From the NCBI RefSeq assembly GCF_005862305.2, contig NZ_CP054021.1, forward strand, positions 4,443,501-4,507,500: a DNA stretch of 64,000 bases. The letters run 5' to 3'. The position numbers and the translations under genes are program-made. The notes under the pieces were generated by a model. The model saw only the letters and a list, made by a program, of their open reading frames with translations, did not search any database and was not told the DNA's origin. Each line of letters starts with the position of its first letter. Position 1 is the stretch's first letter. This DNA comes from Rhizobium indicum. GTDB lineage: Bacteria; Pseudomonadota; Alphaproteobacteria; Rhizobiales; Rhizobiaceae. Shown piece after piece: positions 42,450 through 51,932 of this stretch.

Positions 42450-43373
42450 ATGGATATCGTTTCGGCATTGCGGACCTTTCAGCGCGTCGTGGAGACGGGT
42501 TCGTTCTCGGCGGCGGCGCACGATCTCGACGTGACGCAGCCGGCGGTCTCGCGACAGGTCGCAGCCCTCGAAGGCCATTTCAATACTCGCCTCCTGCATC
42601 GCACGACGAGCGGTCTGTCGCTGACGGCAGAGGGGGAGCGGATGCTGCCGATGGCGCTGCGGATTCTCGAAGCGGTTGAGGAGCTTGGCGATGCGGCCGG
42701 ATCGGACGGAGCCATGGCCTCGGGAAAGGTCAGGCTCAGCGTTCCAGCACCACTCGGCCTCTATCTCAGCGAGCGGCTCGGCGATCTTCTTGCCGCCCAT
42801 CCGAAGCTCTCGGTCGAACTCATCTTCAGAGAGCAGGGCTCGGATATGATCGAGGAGCGCCTGGATCTCGAAGTGCGCTTGGGCCAGGTCGCCGACAGCA
42901 GCCTCGTCTGCCGGCGGATCGGCTGGACGACCGCCTTCCTCGTTGCATCTCCCGCCTATCTCGCGCGCAGGGCGGCTCCCCGCGCACCGAAGGAGATCAA
43001 GGATCATGAATGCCTGTGCTACAACAGGGCTGGCGAGGCCAATAGCTGGTCCTTCTCGAACGGTTCGGAAGACATATCGGTTCGGATCTCGCCGCGGCTG
43101 ACCGCCTGCAATGCCGTCGCCATTCACCGGGCAGTCCTTGCTGGAGCGGGTCTTGCGGTGCTTTCGCACATCATCGCTATGCCCGATATCGCCGCCGGCC
43201 GGCTGGTCCCCGTGATGAAGGATTTCCAGCCGAGCCGGCTGCCGGTGACCGTCGTCTATCCCTCGCGGCGCAACATGCCGCTGCGCGTCAAGACGGTTCT
43301 GGATTTTCTCACCGAGGCTATGGGGCAGGACCCGTCGATGTGCGCGAGCGGCGCCGACCGGCAGTGGAACTGA
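42450..43373 (+). CDS. LysR-family regulator
   Basis: 307 residues. N-terminal HTH (about 1-60; LRTFQRVVETGSFSAAAHDL, then DVTQPAVSRQVAALE) and a substrate-binding domain of the CrgA/DhcR-like type (RVGQ-like region LEVRLGQVADSSLVCRRIGW). It faces the AhpD-like/NmrA/cupin genes across a 46-bp palindromic region and presumably controls them. Confidence 0.9.
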   Translation: MDIVSALRTFQRVVETGSFSAAAHDLDVTQPAVSRQVAALEGHFNTRLLHRTTSGLSLTAEGERMLPMALRILEAVEELGDAAGSDGAMASGKVRLSVPAPLGLYLSERLGDLLAAHPKLSVELIFREQGSDMIEERLDLEVRLGQVADSSLVCRRIGWTTAFLVASPAYLARRAAPRAPKEIKDHECLCYNRAGEANSWSFSNGSEDISVRISPRLTACNAVAIHRAVLAGAGLAVLSHIIAMPDIAAGRLVPVMKDFQPSRLPVTVVYPSRRNMPLRVKTVLDFLTEAMGQDPSMCASGADRQWN

Positions 43374-43446
43374 TGATCGTCCGGCCGGGCGATTTGCCGT
43401 TTTCCGCCTTGCCTAAAGCCCGCGAATCCTGCCAAGTCCTGCGATC

Positions 43447-44574
43447 ATGCAATTTGCGCCGCAACAAGATGAAGCCCTGAAGGCTGTTTCGAAATGGCTG
43501 AAGGAAGGGCGCTCGCCGCTCTTTCGCCTGTTCGGCTATGCCGGAACGGGAAAGACGACGCTTGCCAAGCATTTTGCCGAAAATGTCGATGGCGACGTGT
43601 TGTTTGCCGCCTTCACCGGTAAGGCGGCGCAGGTGCTGCGCTCGCGGGGCGCCTCCAACGCCCGGACGATCCATTCGTTGATCTACCGGCCGCGCGGCGA
43701 GGAGGCGGTGGAAGACGAGGAAACAGGCAAGACCTCGATCGCGCCGATGTTTTCGATCAACCGGCAAAGCCCGGTCGCGAAGGCGGCGCTGATCATCGTC
43801 GACGAATGCTCGATGGTGGACGAGGCGCTTGGCAAGGATCTAATGAGCTTCGGCACGCCGATCCTGGTGCTCGGCGATCCCGGCCAGCTGCCGCCGGTGA
43901 CCGGCGGCGGCTACTTCACCAATCAGGATCCGGACTACCTGCTCACCGATATCCACCGGCAGGCGCGCGACAATCCGATCATCAAGCTTGCCATGCAGGT
44001 GCGCGAAGGCAATGAGGTGATGTACGGCGATTACGGCACGGCCAAGGTGATCTCGAAGAACGAGGTGACGCAGCAGCTGGTGCTCGATGCCGACCAGGTG
44101 CTCGTCGGTACCAACCGCACGCGGCGGCGTTACAATCAGCGCCTGCGCGAGCTGAAAGGCTTCAATGCCGATTATCCGCAGACCGGCGACAAGCTCGTCT
44201 GCCTCAGGAATGATCCGGCCAAGGGCTTGCTCAACGGTTCGCTCTGGCAGGTGATGACCTCGTCGAAGGAAACGACGAAACCCGGCATCAATCTGCTCGT
44301 CCGCCCTGAGGATGACGACATGGACCGGGGAGCGGCCAAGATCAAACTGCTGAAGCAGGCCTTCGAGGATGTCGAGGGCGAGATTCCCTGGAACACCCGC
44401 AAACGCTACGACGAGTTCGACTTCGGCTATGCGCTGACCGTTCACAAGGCGCAGGGTTCGCAATGGAACGATGTCGTGCTCTTCGACGAGAGCTGGGCGT
44501 TTCGCGATACCCGGGAACGCTGGCTCTATACAGCAATCACGCGCGCGGCGGAGACGCTGACGATCGTCCGCTGA
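43447..44574 (+). CDS. RecD-like superfamily 1 DNA helicase
   Basis: 375 residues, a compact helicase. Motif I LFGYAGTGKTTLAKHFAEN, motif II IIVDECSMVD, motif III VLGDPGQLPPVTGG, motif IV-V region LVGTNRTRRRYNQRL, and motif VI FGYALTVHKAQGSQWNDVVL with YTAITRAAE. It lacks the long N-terminal part of RecD2, like phage Dda helicase. It probably acts in repair or replication restart. The gene stands alone, 73 bases after lysR. Confidence 0.88.
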   Translation: MQFAPQQDEALKAVSKWLKEGRSPLFRLFGYAGTGKTTLAKHFAENVDGDVLFAAFTGKAAQVLRSRGASNARTIHSLIYRPRGEEAVEDEETGKTSIAPMFSINRQSPVAKAALIIVDECSMVDEALGKDLMSFGTPILVLGDPGQLPPVTGGGYFTNQDPDYLLTDIHRQARDNPIIKLAMQVREGNEVMYGDYGTAKVISKNEVTQQLVLDADQVLVGTNRTRRRYNQRLRELKGFNADYPQTGDKLVCLRNDPAKGLLNGSLWQVMTSSKETTKPGINLLVRPEDDDMDRGAAKIKLLKQAFEDVEGEIPWNTRKRYDEFDFGYALTVHKAQGSQWNDVVLFDESWAFRDTRERWLYTAITRAAETLTIVR

Positions 44575-44659
44575 TCCCAGTCGCACCCGCGCTAGGTCTC
44601 ATTCGCCATCTGGAGTGGTGAGGAAGAAACGGTGGCGGCCGTGTCTTGGGCGGATGGCG

Positions 44660-45352
44660 TTAAGCCTGCACGATACCGAGCAGAACTGCCTTGGCGATGG
44701 CCTGGAAGCGGTTGTTGGCGCGGAATTTCAGGATGATTCCGGCCTCCAGGTCACGGGTTTCGTCATGTTTCAGGTCGAGCGCCCGGGCGATGCGCTGGGT
44801 GGAATAACCCTCCGCCATCAGTTCCAGGCAACGCCGCTCCTGCGGGGTCAGGCTTGCACTGTCCTGATTGTCGTTTAACGGCGGCTCCTCGATGCTGCCG
44901 TCGTAGTCCAGGAGGTCGCCGACCTGCTGGAGCTGGCGGTGCAGCGTTGACATCTCCGCCGTCAGTTCGCGCTTGCGCACCTGCAGGGCCTCGCGGAACA
45001 TTGCCTCGGCCGTTTCCTGCGAATCAGCGTTGCGGAGTTCGCCCATCAGTTCCTGGATGACGGCGATCGGCATGCCGGCTTCGCGGCAGACCGTGATCAC
45101 GGCCATGCGCATCACATCGTCCTGGCCATAGACCCGCATCAGGCCGATGCGGTTGGCTGAAATCAACCCTTTCTCTTCATAGAAATGCAGTGTCCTGTGT
45201 GTGACGCCGAATGCGTTTGCCATGTCGGCAATGGGCACCGGACCGTCCGGTAGATCCGGCGGCAGCGCGGCTGAAGGCAGGAACCGATATTTCGATCGGG
45301 CCTCCGAAGCGATACCGGCGGTGGCAAACAGGCGTTTGGAACCGTCTGGCAT
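44660..45352 (-). CDS. hybrid regulator: MerR-type HTH plus LuxR-type HTH
   Basis: 230 residues. After about 40 N-terminal residues comes a MerR DNA-binding domain (VPIADMANAFGVTHRTLHFY, EEKGLISANRIG, MRVYGQDDV) and a short coiled-coil helix (about 125-150). The C-terminal 65 residues resemble a LuxR/GerE HTH (LTPQERRCLELMAEGYSTQR, then NNRFQAIAKAVLLGI), with altered recognition-helix residues. The ATG at 45,352 has AGGAGG. Targets are unknown. It is convergent with the helicase gene. Confidence 0.85.
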   Translation of the reverse strand: MPDGSKRLFATAGIASEARSKYRFLPSAALPPDLPDGPVPIADMANAFGVTHRTLHFYEEKGLISANRIGLMRVYGQDDVMRMAVITVCREAGMPIAVIQELMGELRNADSQETAEAMFREALQVRKRELTAEMSTLHRQLQQVGDLLDYDGSIEEPPLNDNQDSASLTPQERRCLELMAEGYSTQRIARALDLKHDETRDLEAGIILKFRANNRFQAIAKAVLLGIVQA

Positions 45353-45802
45353 GAACCCTCCTGGGGCATGTTGTTGCACCTCATGCGGCTTTGCCAGTTG
45401 CTTCCCATGCGCGGCGAGTGGGGTTTCCTCTAGGCGTTCTTATCAGTGGGAAAGAAGCAGTACGCGGCGTACTCTACGCGATACGATGTCCACGTTATGC
45501 GTGAACGATCTTTTTTATAAGTGCTAAAAATAATCTCTTTTAAATGGGATAGCAACTTTACCGGCATATTTTGCCGGGTTCTTGGGTGTGCTGCACAAAA
45601 ACATGTGCTGCACTGCGGGATCTCGCGGTGCTCTTCAAAGGTGACGGGATTTACTATCTGCGGTACGCGTGCGGCAAATGCTCAGCGTAATTTCGGTGCC
45701 CATCAGCGATCGGCATCGCATCCATTTGTGAATCTCGTTGGCCATCGCGGAGCACTTGGCTTAAAAGCAGGCCTCCCATTTCCGTGACCGATGGATCTCG
45801 CC
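45353..45802. other. long intergenic region upstream of the MerR hybrid gene and pdxJ
   Basis: 450 bases without a convincing gene. An AT-rich stretch lies at about 45,505-45,560. A 15-bp palindrome AGTACGCGGCGTACT (45,459-45,473) could be a MerR-type operator. A hairpin CCGGCA/TGCCGG is at 45,561-45,577 and a direct repeat GTGCTGCAC occurs twice near 45,590-45,615. An 88-codon frame at 45,521 (+) has no ribosome binding site or family and was not called. Confidence 0.5.
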
Positions 45803-46555
45803 ATGCCCGCCAAGCTCTCCGTGAACCTCAACGCCGTCGCCATGCTGCGCAACCGGCGCGACCTGCCCTGGCCGAGCGTCGAAGCGCTCGGGCGTATCGC
45901 GCTGAAATCCGGTGCGAGCGGCCTGACGGTGCATCCGCGCCCCGACCAGCGGCACATCCGCTTTTCCGATCTGCCCGTCATCCGCAACCTGATCGACGAC
46001 GAATTTCCCCAGGCCGAGTTCAACATCGAGGGTTATCCGACCGAGGAATTCTTCGAGCTCTGCGCCGGGGCAGCACCCGAGCAAGTGACGCTGGTGCCTG
46101 ACGATCCCGCGCAGGCGACCTCCGATCACGGCTGGGATTTCCGCAAGCACCGCGCGTTTCTCACCGATGCCGTCGCACGGCTGAAGACAATGGGGTGCCG
46201 GGTGTCGCTGTTTGCCGACGGCGATGGCGATGCAGAAGCGGTCGAGATCGCCAAGGCGGTCGGCGCCGATCGGATTGAGCTCTATACCGGTCCCTATGGT
46301 GGCTGCTTTGACGCGCCGGAGCGGGCGGCCCCGATCCTCGAAGCGCTCGGACGGACGGCGGATGCAGCCCTTGCAATCGGCCTTGCCGTCAATGCCGGCC
46401 ACGATCTAACGGTCGAAAACCTGCCTGATCTGGTGAAGCGTATTCCCCAGCTTGCCGAGGTCTCGATCGGCCATGGGTTGACCGCCGATGCGCTGGAATA
46501 CGGCATGGCGGAAACGGTTCGACGCTTCTGCCGGGCTTGCGGGCAGGTGGTTTGA
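45803..46555 (+). CDS. pdxJ: pyridoxine 5'-phosphate synthase
   Basis: 250 residues, the usual length. It condenses 3-amino-2-oxopropyl phosphate with deoxyxylulose 5-phosphate, the ring-closing step of vitamin B6 synthesis. Conserved blocks are [16 protein letters not shown], the catalytic His in [32 protein letters not shown] and [12 protein letters not shown]. The start MPAKLSVN is the family's N-terminus; an ATG four codons earlier is also in frame. Confidence 0.93.
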   Translation: MPAKLSVNLNAVAMLRNRRDLPWPSVEALGRIALKSGASGLTVHPRPDQRHIRFSDLPVIRNLIDDEFPQAEFNIEGYPTEEFFELCAGAAPEQVTLVPDDPAQATSDHGWDFRKHRAFLTDAVARLKTMGCRVSLFADGDGDAEAVEIAKAVGADRIELYTGPYGGCFDAPERAAPILEALGRTADAALAIGLAVNAGHDLTVENLPDLVKRIPQLAEVSIGHGLTADALEYGMAETVRRFCRACGQVV

Positions 46556-46725
46556 GGGAGGTCGTTTCCTTCTTGCGTATTGGCAGCGACTAACTTGCCC
46601 TGCAAGGGTCTCTCGTGCCGCGAATGAGGGCGCAAGATTCCTGTGTTCGTGACATCCGACCTGCGGACCGGCCATATTTCCAACACACGAGCATCTCCTA
46701 GTTCTTTCAACCGGGGGGCGCTAGG

Positions 46726-48558
46726 ATGAGAGTTGTTACGCGTCAATTTATGTTTGTCGCGGCGGCATGGGTGTGTTTGCTCTGCTCCGTTGGGACCGGC
46801 GTCGCCGATCCCCGGCCGGAAAGATGGGTGGAAAGGTGCGGCGGCGTCTATGCTCTTTGCGGCTATATCGACAGGGCGATGTTAGAACCGCGGATCAATC
46901 GCAAGTTCGAAGTTGCGCTTCCTTTCTCGGAGGGGCTGGCTGCCGTGCGCTCCGAGGGGAAATTCGGCTATATCAATTCGAGTGGCGAGATGGTGATTGC
47001 CCCCATGTTCGATCTCGCCCGGGGATTTCGCAAGGGCCACGCCGAAGTGGTGGTCGGTGACAAGGCAGGAATTATCGATAGAACGGGAAAGTTTCTGCTG
47101 TCGCCGAACTATGCGCGGGCCATTCCATTCAGTGCCGGGGCGGCGCTCGTTCGTCCCGGCAAGGCGATCGCGTCGGAATCCTATGGCCTTTTACGCTTTA
47201 CGGCCCGGGAACTTTTTCTCCAAAGAGACAACCCGCACTATCTGCTCATAGATCTGCCTTCGGGGAAGATCCTGAAGGACGAGCAGGCCATTAAAGAATT
47301 CGAATTTGGCACTTTCGTCTGGGCGGCTCAACCGGGAGATAAACGATACGGATTACTTGCTCCCGACGGGACCTGGAAGATCGAACCTCGCTTCGAATCG
47401 GTTGGTGAACTCAGTGGAGGAAGAGCAATTGTCTGTTATGGCGGATCGGCCGGACGCAAAGGCCAGTCCAGCCAACGTGACCGGGCCGACGCCACCCAAT
47501 GCGGCGTGATCGGCCGGGACGGCCAAACTATTCTCGCCCCGCAGCAATTTAGAATCCAGGGCTATCGAAACGGTTTTTACCGTGTGGCCGAAGACCAGAA
47601 AGTGGGCGTCCTTGACGAGGCGGGACGGTTGCTTGGCGGGCGTCTGTTTGACGATGCGAGACTGCCCGATTATTCCGGTGAGGTGGCAAGGGTATTGGCC
47701 GATGGCCGGTGGATCGGGCTCAATCGAGCCGGGGATCTGGTCCAGAACCCGGAGGACGGGAAGACGCTGGCGGTATGTCCTTCGGGCGTGAAATTTGTCA
47801 GGAGGAGCGACCGCATTCAGGTCGTCGGAGCTGACGAAAAGCCGACGGTTTCGTATCTCTTTGACGACATGTACTTGACTTGCAAATTTCCCATATCGGT
47901 TCGGTACAACGGAAAATGGGGCTTTCTGAAGCAGGACGGCAAACTGCTTGTCGATCCGCCGGCACTTCAGACCCAATCTGGTTTCATCGATGGCTATGCC
48001 GGCGTCAAGGTTGAGGGCAAGTGGGGAATACTGGACAGCAACGGTGTGATGGCCCTCGCTCCCCAGTTCGATGAGATGGAGCCCGATTCCGGCGCCTACG
48101 CTGTATCGAAGGATGGGCGGAAGTTTTGGATCGACGCATCAGGACGTGAAGTCTCCGAGCCGCGCCGCCTGGAGGATCGGCGATCAAAGTTGCGTTGCGG
48201 ACCAGACGGCGGACAGCGCGTCTCCAGGAATTCGAACGGAACCTTGCTCTGGGGCATTGCAGATGCCGCCGGAAACATTGTCGTCGAGCCGAAATATCGG
48301 GCCATCGCCTGTTTCCGGGATGGTCTCGCATGGGTTCCGTTCGACGAAAAACGAGAATGGTGTGCAATCGATCGGAATGAGCGGAAACGCGAGAACGTCG
48401 CGTGCGTCAAGAATTGGGCTGACAGCAGTGTTGCCGACGCGCGAATTGAGACAATGTCTGACGATCCCTATGAAAGCGGTGTGCTCTGGATGCGGGCCGA
48501 GCTTGAATACGGGCTTGATCTTAGGGAAAAACCGCCTGGCTTCGTTTCGCAATTCTGA
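46726..48558 (+). CDS. secreted WG-repeat protein
   Basis: 610 residues. A signal peptide (VAAAWVCLLCSVGTGVADP) is followed by at least eight WG-type repeats of about 50-60 residues, recognisable by xxKxGxIDxxG and PxFDxxxxFxxGxAxV patterns (EGKFGYINSSGEMVIAPMFD; NGKWGFLKQDGKLLVDPP; EGKWGILDSNGVMALAPQFD). WG repeats form beta-propeller or beta-sheet arrays of unknown function. It stands alone with a fair promoter space upstream. Cysteines occur in repeats near residues 43 and 253. Confidence 0.87.
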   Translation: MRVVTRQFMFVAAAWVCLLCSVGTGVADPRPERWVERCGGVYALCGYIDRAMLEPRINRKFEVALPFSEGLAAVRSEGKFGYINSSGEMVIAPMFDLARGFRKGHAEVVVGDKAGIIDRTGKFLLSPNYARAIPFSAGAALVRPGKAIASESYGLLRFTARELFLQRDNPHYLLIDLPSGKILKDEQAIKEFEFGTFVWAAQPGDKRYGLLAPDGTWKIEPRFESVGELSGGRAIVCYGGSAGRKGQSSQRDRADATQCGVIGRDGQTILAPQQFRIQGYRNGFYRVAEDQKVGVLDEAGRLLGGRLFDDARLPDYSGEVARVLADGRWIGLNRAGDLVQNPEDGKTLAVCPSGVKFVRRSDRIQVVGADEKPTVSYLFDDMYLTCKFPISVRYNGKWGFLKQDGKLLVDPPALQTQSGFIDGYAGVKVEGKWGILDSNGVMALAPQFDEMEPDSGAYAVSKDGRKFWIDASGREVSEPRRLEDRRSKLRCGPDGGQRVSRNSNGTLLWGIADAAGNIVVEPKYRAIACFRDGLAWVPFDEKREWCAIDRNERKRENVACVKNWADSSVADARIETMSDDPYESGVLWMRAELEYGLDLREKPPGFVSQF

Positions 48559-48628
48559 AGGGCGCCCCTCTCTCTTGCGCTATGAAGCCGTGAGGCGTCG
48601 CGTCTCAATCAGCACCGCTGGAAGTAAG

Positions 48629-48715
48629 GGTCCCGTGCGCCCAAGGACTTGGGCGCGCTGGTTTCTGTGACAGGCACAGGAATCCAGCCACGGCGCGTTG
48701 GCGCCGTGAGTGACT
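48629..48715. repeat. rhizobial intergenic mosaic repeat, copy 2
   Basis: Contains GCGCCCAAGGACTTGGGCGC, the segment CTGTGACAGGCACAGGAATC and a terminal palindrome CACGGCGCG...CGCCGTG, followed by GAGTGACTC. The same modules occur at 19,363-19,510 in a different order and orientation, so this is a rearranged member of that element. Confidence 0.75.
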
Positions 48716-48791
48716 CATCTGACGTGATGAGGGATCCAGAATCGGAGTTCGCTGCATCCCCGCGGCAAACGCAGGGATGCAGCATAAAGGC

Positions 48792-49700
48792 TCAATGGCC
48801 TCCGGCATTGCCTGCCGCCGTCAGGGCAGCCTTGTGCTCCACGAAGAAATCCTTCAGCGGCTGCGGCTGTTTGCCGGTCAGCTTGGTGAAGTCTTCGGTG
48901 ACGATGTCGAACTTGCCGGCGCGGGTGTTGGCGTCGGCAGAAACCAGCATGTCGGCGACGAAACCGGGAAGGCCGGCGCCGCGCATGCCCTGGCCGAGCT
49001 GTTCGTCGGTGACGTCGATCACTTCGAGCGGCTTGCCGGCGACGTCGGAAACGATGGCGGCAATCTGCCGGCTGTCCAGCGACTGGGTGCCGGTCACCGT
49101 ATAGGTGGCGCTCTCGGATGTGCCGGAGGCAAGGGCTGCGGCGATCGCCAGGGCGCAGTCGTCACGCGAGATGGTCGAGATCTTGCCGTCACCCGTGGCG
49201 CTATACCACTTGCCGCCCTGCAGGTTGTGCGGCATGCCGTGCAGATAGTTGTCGTGATACCAGGCGTCGCGGATGATCGTATGGGCGACACCGCTTGCTT
49301 TGATGGCGTTTTCGCTGCCGAGGTGATCGGGCGCGAAGGTGACGAGCGAATTGTCCGGTGCCGGCATCGAGGTGTAGGCGATGTGCTTGACGCCTGATTT
49401 GACTGCCGCAGCGACGGCGCCCTTGTGCTGGGCGAGGCGTTTGCCAGGAGTATCCAGCGCGTCGGTACTGATGATCAACAGCCGGTCGACGCCGGCGAAA
49501 GCCTTCTCCAGACCCGCCGCGTCATCGAAATCGGCCTTGCGAGTGACGACGCCCTTCTTTTCGAGTTCGGAAAGCTTTTCCGGGCTGCGGGTTGCCGCGA
49601 CGATGTTGCCGGGGGCGACCTTGTAGGTCTCGATGAGGTGATGGATGACACGCTGGCCGAGCTGCCCGGCAGCGCCGGTAACCAGGATGATTTCGCTCAT
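48792..49700 (-). CDS. QorB-like NAD(P)H:quinone oxidoreductase / NmrA family
   Basis: 302 residues. Rossmann motif ILVTGAAGQLGQRVIHHL, then AATRSPEKLSELEKKGVVTR and HIAYTSMPAPDNS, strongly like E. coli QorB (YtfG). It probably reduces quinones using NADPH. It faces an HxlR regulator of the QorR type, the same gene pair known in several bacteria. The C-terminus ends AALTAAGNAGGH. Confidence 0.88.
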   Translation of the reverse strand: MSEIILVTGAAGQLGQRVIHHLIETYKVAPGNIVAATRSPEKLSELEKKGVVTRKADFDDAAGLEKAFAGVDRLLIISTDALDTPGKRLAQHKGAVAAAVKSGVKHIAYTSMPAPDNSLVTFAPDHLGSENAIKASGVAHTIIRDAWYHDNYLHGMPHNLQGGKWYSATGDGKISTISRDDCALAIAAALASGTSESATYTVTGTQSLDSRQIAAIVSDVAGKPLEVIDVTDEQLGQGMRGAGLPGFVADMLVSADANTRAGKFDIVTEDFTKLTGKQPQPLKDFFVEHKAALTAAGNAGGH

Positions 49701-49837
49701 ACGTCGTTTCCTTCTGTGTTGTGCTGGCTGTGTTGTGCCTGTGGTCTCAAAAAGAGAGTAACACTAGAATAGGAATTGACTTGGCGCTGTAAAGGAGGCA
49801 GTTTTTCGGCTCTACGTTACCAAAAGGGAACCAGCAG

Positions 49838-50254
49838 ATGAGTGGCGCGGTCGTCAGCCTCAAGAACAGGATGCCGGGGATGCGGCGTGAGATCGATCTC
49901 GCTGGGCTCGATTTTTCCAATTGCCCGGTCAGGGACATGATGCAGCATATCGGCGGCAAATGGTCGACGCTGCTGCTCGAGGTTCTGGCGGCCCAGCCCT
50001 GCCGGTTCGGCGAGTTGCGGCGCCTGCTTCCCGACATCTCGCAGCGCATGCTGACGCAGACATTACGCGACCTGCAGAGGGACGGTTATGTAAATCGCGA
50101 GGTCTTCCCGACCAAGCCGCCGAGCGTCGAATATTCAATGACGGAGCTCGGCCGTTCGCTCTACCTGCCGCTGTCGCAGCTTCTGAACTGGGCGGAAGCA
50201 AACCACGAGGCGGTTCGCGCCGCCCGCTCGCGTTTCGATTCCGCCGACAGCTAG
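49838..50254 (+). CDS. HxlR-family redox regulator (QorR-like)
   Basis: 138 residues. FSNCPVRDMMQHIGGKWSTL holds the conserved N-terminal Cys that senses oxidants or quinones, and the winged helix continues with PCRFGELRRLLPDISQRMLT and KPPSVEYSMTELG. It is divergent from the qorB-like gene, with about 137 bases between the starts, so it likely represses it. Confidence 0.88.
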   Translation: MSGAVVSLKNRMPGMRREIDLAGLDFSNCPVRDMMQHIGGKWSTLLLEVLAAQPCRFGELRRLLPDISQRMLTQTLRDLQRDGYVNREVFPTKPPSVEYSMTELGRSLYLPLSQLLNWAEANHEAVRAARSRFDSADS

Positions 50255-50257
50255 GCG

Positions 50258-50491
50258 TCATTCCGCCGGTCGCGTAAACAGCGCGCGGAACAATTCTTCC
50301 GATCGCCGCAAACCTTCGTTGCTCAGGACGACGGACTTTGCCTTGCCTGCGGGATTTTCAATCAGGCCGTTTCGATGCAAGCGGTCCATCACATCCCAGT
50401 CGAAACCCTTCCAGGCGCGGTCTCCGTCATGCAGCGTCAGCCATAGCAATGCCAGAACGGCATCGTCGATTTTCTCTTTGTCCATGTCCAT
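50258..50491 (-). CDS. DUF6429 family protein
   Basis: 77 residues with the family core LALLWLTLHDGDRAWKGFDW and DVMDRLHRNGLIENPAGKAK, a winged-helix-like arrangement. Function is unknown; it is a small cytoplasmic protein common in proteobacteria. It is convergent with the HxlR gene, three bases apart. Confidence 0.8.
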   Translation of the reverse strand: MDMDKEKIDDAVLALLWLTLHDGDRAWKGFDWDVMDRLHRNGLIENPAGKAKSVVLSNEGLRRSEELFRALFTRPAE

Positions 50492-50598
50492 GTTGGAAAC
50501 GTCCCATAAGAACGAACATCCTGCGGCGGTGAGCGGGTGCGCGCCTGCTCACCGTATGTCCGCATTTATAAACCGGTATTGAGGTTTTTATATCGGTC

Positions 50599-51822
50599 TC
50601 AGATTTTGCCTTCCTGCTTGCCGCGTCCTTCCGTCAGGAACAGCAGGAAGGCCAGCGCCGGGAAGCAGAAGCCGATCCAGACCGTAGTCGTCCAGCCGCC
50701 GGTCGCATAGGCCCAGCCACCGAGTGCTGAACCGAGCGCGCCGCCGGCAAAGAAGGTCGCCATGAAGAGGCCATTGAGCCGGCTGCGGTGTTCCGGGTTC
50801 AGCGCATAGATGGCGCGCTGGCCGCAGACGAGATTGGTCGTCACGCCGAAATCGAGAAGGATCGCCGCTGCCGTCAAAAGCAGCAGGGCGGCAAGCGAGC
50901 CGTCTGCGGCGAAATGGCTGATCAGGAAGGCGGCCATGCCGAGCAGCATGGCAAGCGTCGAGGCGATCTTCGTCATACCGCGATCGGCAAGCCGGCCGGC
51001 AATCGGCGAGGCGATGGCGCCGGCAGCACCTGCGAGGGCGAAGAGGGCGATGCCGTTCTGTGTCAGGCCGAAGGCGGGACTTGCGAGCAGCAGCGGCGTC
51101 GTCGTCCAGAACAGGCTGAAGGCACCGAACATGCCGGCCTGATAGAGCGCCCGGCGCTGCAGTACCCGCGAGGTCAGTGCCAGGTGGCCCATGGAAGCGA
51201 GCAGTTCGCCGTAGCGTAGCCTGGTCGTCGGCCGGCGGACCGGCAGGTTGGCGCGGAGCACGACGGCGAGCACGAGCATGAGCGCTGCTGTGACGTAATA
51301 GACCACGTGCCAGGAGGAGGCCTCGGCGACGAAGCTTGCGAAGGGGCGGGCGAGCATGATGCCGCAGAGCAGGCCGCTCATGACGTTGCCGACGACCTGG
51401 CCGCGCGTTGCATCCGGCGCCATGTTGGCGGCAAAGGGAACTAGGACCTGAACTGCGACCGATGAAAGGCCGATAGAGAGCGAGGCGACGAGGAAGGTTG
51501 TGGGCGTCGAAGACAGCGCCGCGCCGATGAGCGCAACGGCGGAGACGGCGATCAGCATCAGCACCAGACGGCGGTTTTCGGTGAGATCGCCGAGCGGCAC
51601 GATCAGCAGCAGGCCGAGGCCGTAGCCGATCTGCGTCAGCGTGACGATCAGGCCGGTAGCGGCAGGCGTGAAGCCGAGATCGGCACTGATGGGACCGGCC
51701 AGCGGCTGGCCGTAATAGAGATTGGCGGCCACCAGCCCACAGGCCGCGGCGAAAAGGAAGGTTAGCCAAGGGGATAGCGCCCTGGGAATGGCCTCATCCG
51801 GCGTGGTGGCTGAAATGCTCAT
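50599..51822 (-). CDS. MFS transporter
   Basis: 407 residues with twelve predicted membrane helices. The motif A-like loop IVPLGDLTENRRLVLMLIAV lies between helices 2 and 3 and its second-half counterpart IAGRLADRGMTKIASTLAML is seen. It resembles YnfM/arabinose-efflux-type drug or sugar exporters. The TetR regulator gene lies next upstream on the same strand, about 110 bases away, and may control it. A competing frame on the same strand (50,588-51,769) is an Arg/Ala-rich shadow. Confidence 0.88.
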   Translation of the reverse strand: MSISATTPDEAIPRALSPWLTFLFAAACGLVAANLYYGQPLAGPISADLGFTPAATGLIVTLTQIGYGLGLLLIVPLGDLTENRRLVLMLIAVSAVALIGAALSSTPTTFLVASLSIGLSSVAVQVLVPFAANMAPDATRGQVVGNVMSGLLCGIMLARPFASFVAEASSWHVVYYVTAALMLVLAVVLRANLPVRRPTTRLRYGELLASMGHLALTSRVLQRRALYQAGMFGAFSLFWTTTPLLLASPAFGLTQNGIALFALAGAAGAIASPIAGRLADRGMTKIASTLAMLLGMAAFLISHFAADGSLAALLLLTAAAILLDFGVTTNLVCGQRAIYALNPEHRSRLNGLFMATFFAGGALGSALGGWAYATGGWTTTVWIGFCFPALAFLLFLTEGRGKQEGKI

Positions 51823-51932
51823 CGGAAACTCCGGTATTCAAAGATTGAAAGAATTGAATGCAAAAATGCTGGCTGCGGCCACCCGATCCTTGACCGAATG
51901 CCGGTATTTCTCTCGTCCACGGTGTGGACTGT

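Noticed and set aside
45521..45787. 88-codon frame in the long intergenic region
   Set aside because: No ribosome binding site, no family, and crosses the palindromic and direct repeats seen there.
50588..51769. 393-codon frame on the minus strand
   Set aside because: Frame-shifted reading of the MFS transporter; Arg-rich and without membrane helices.
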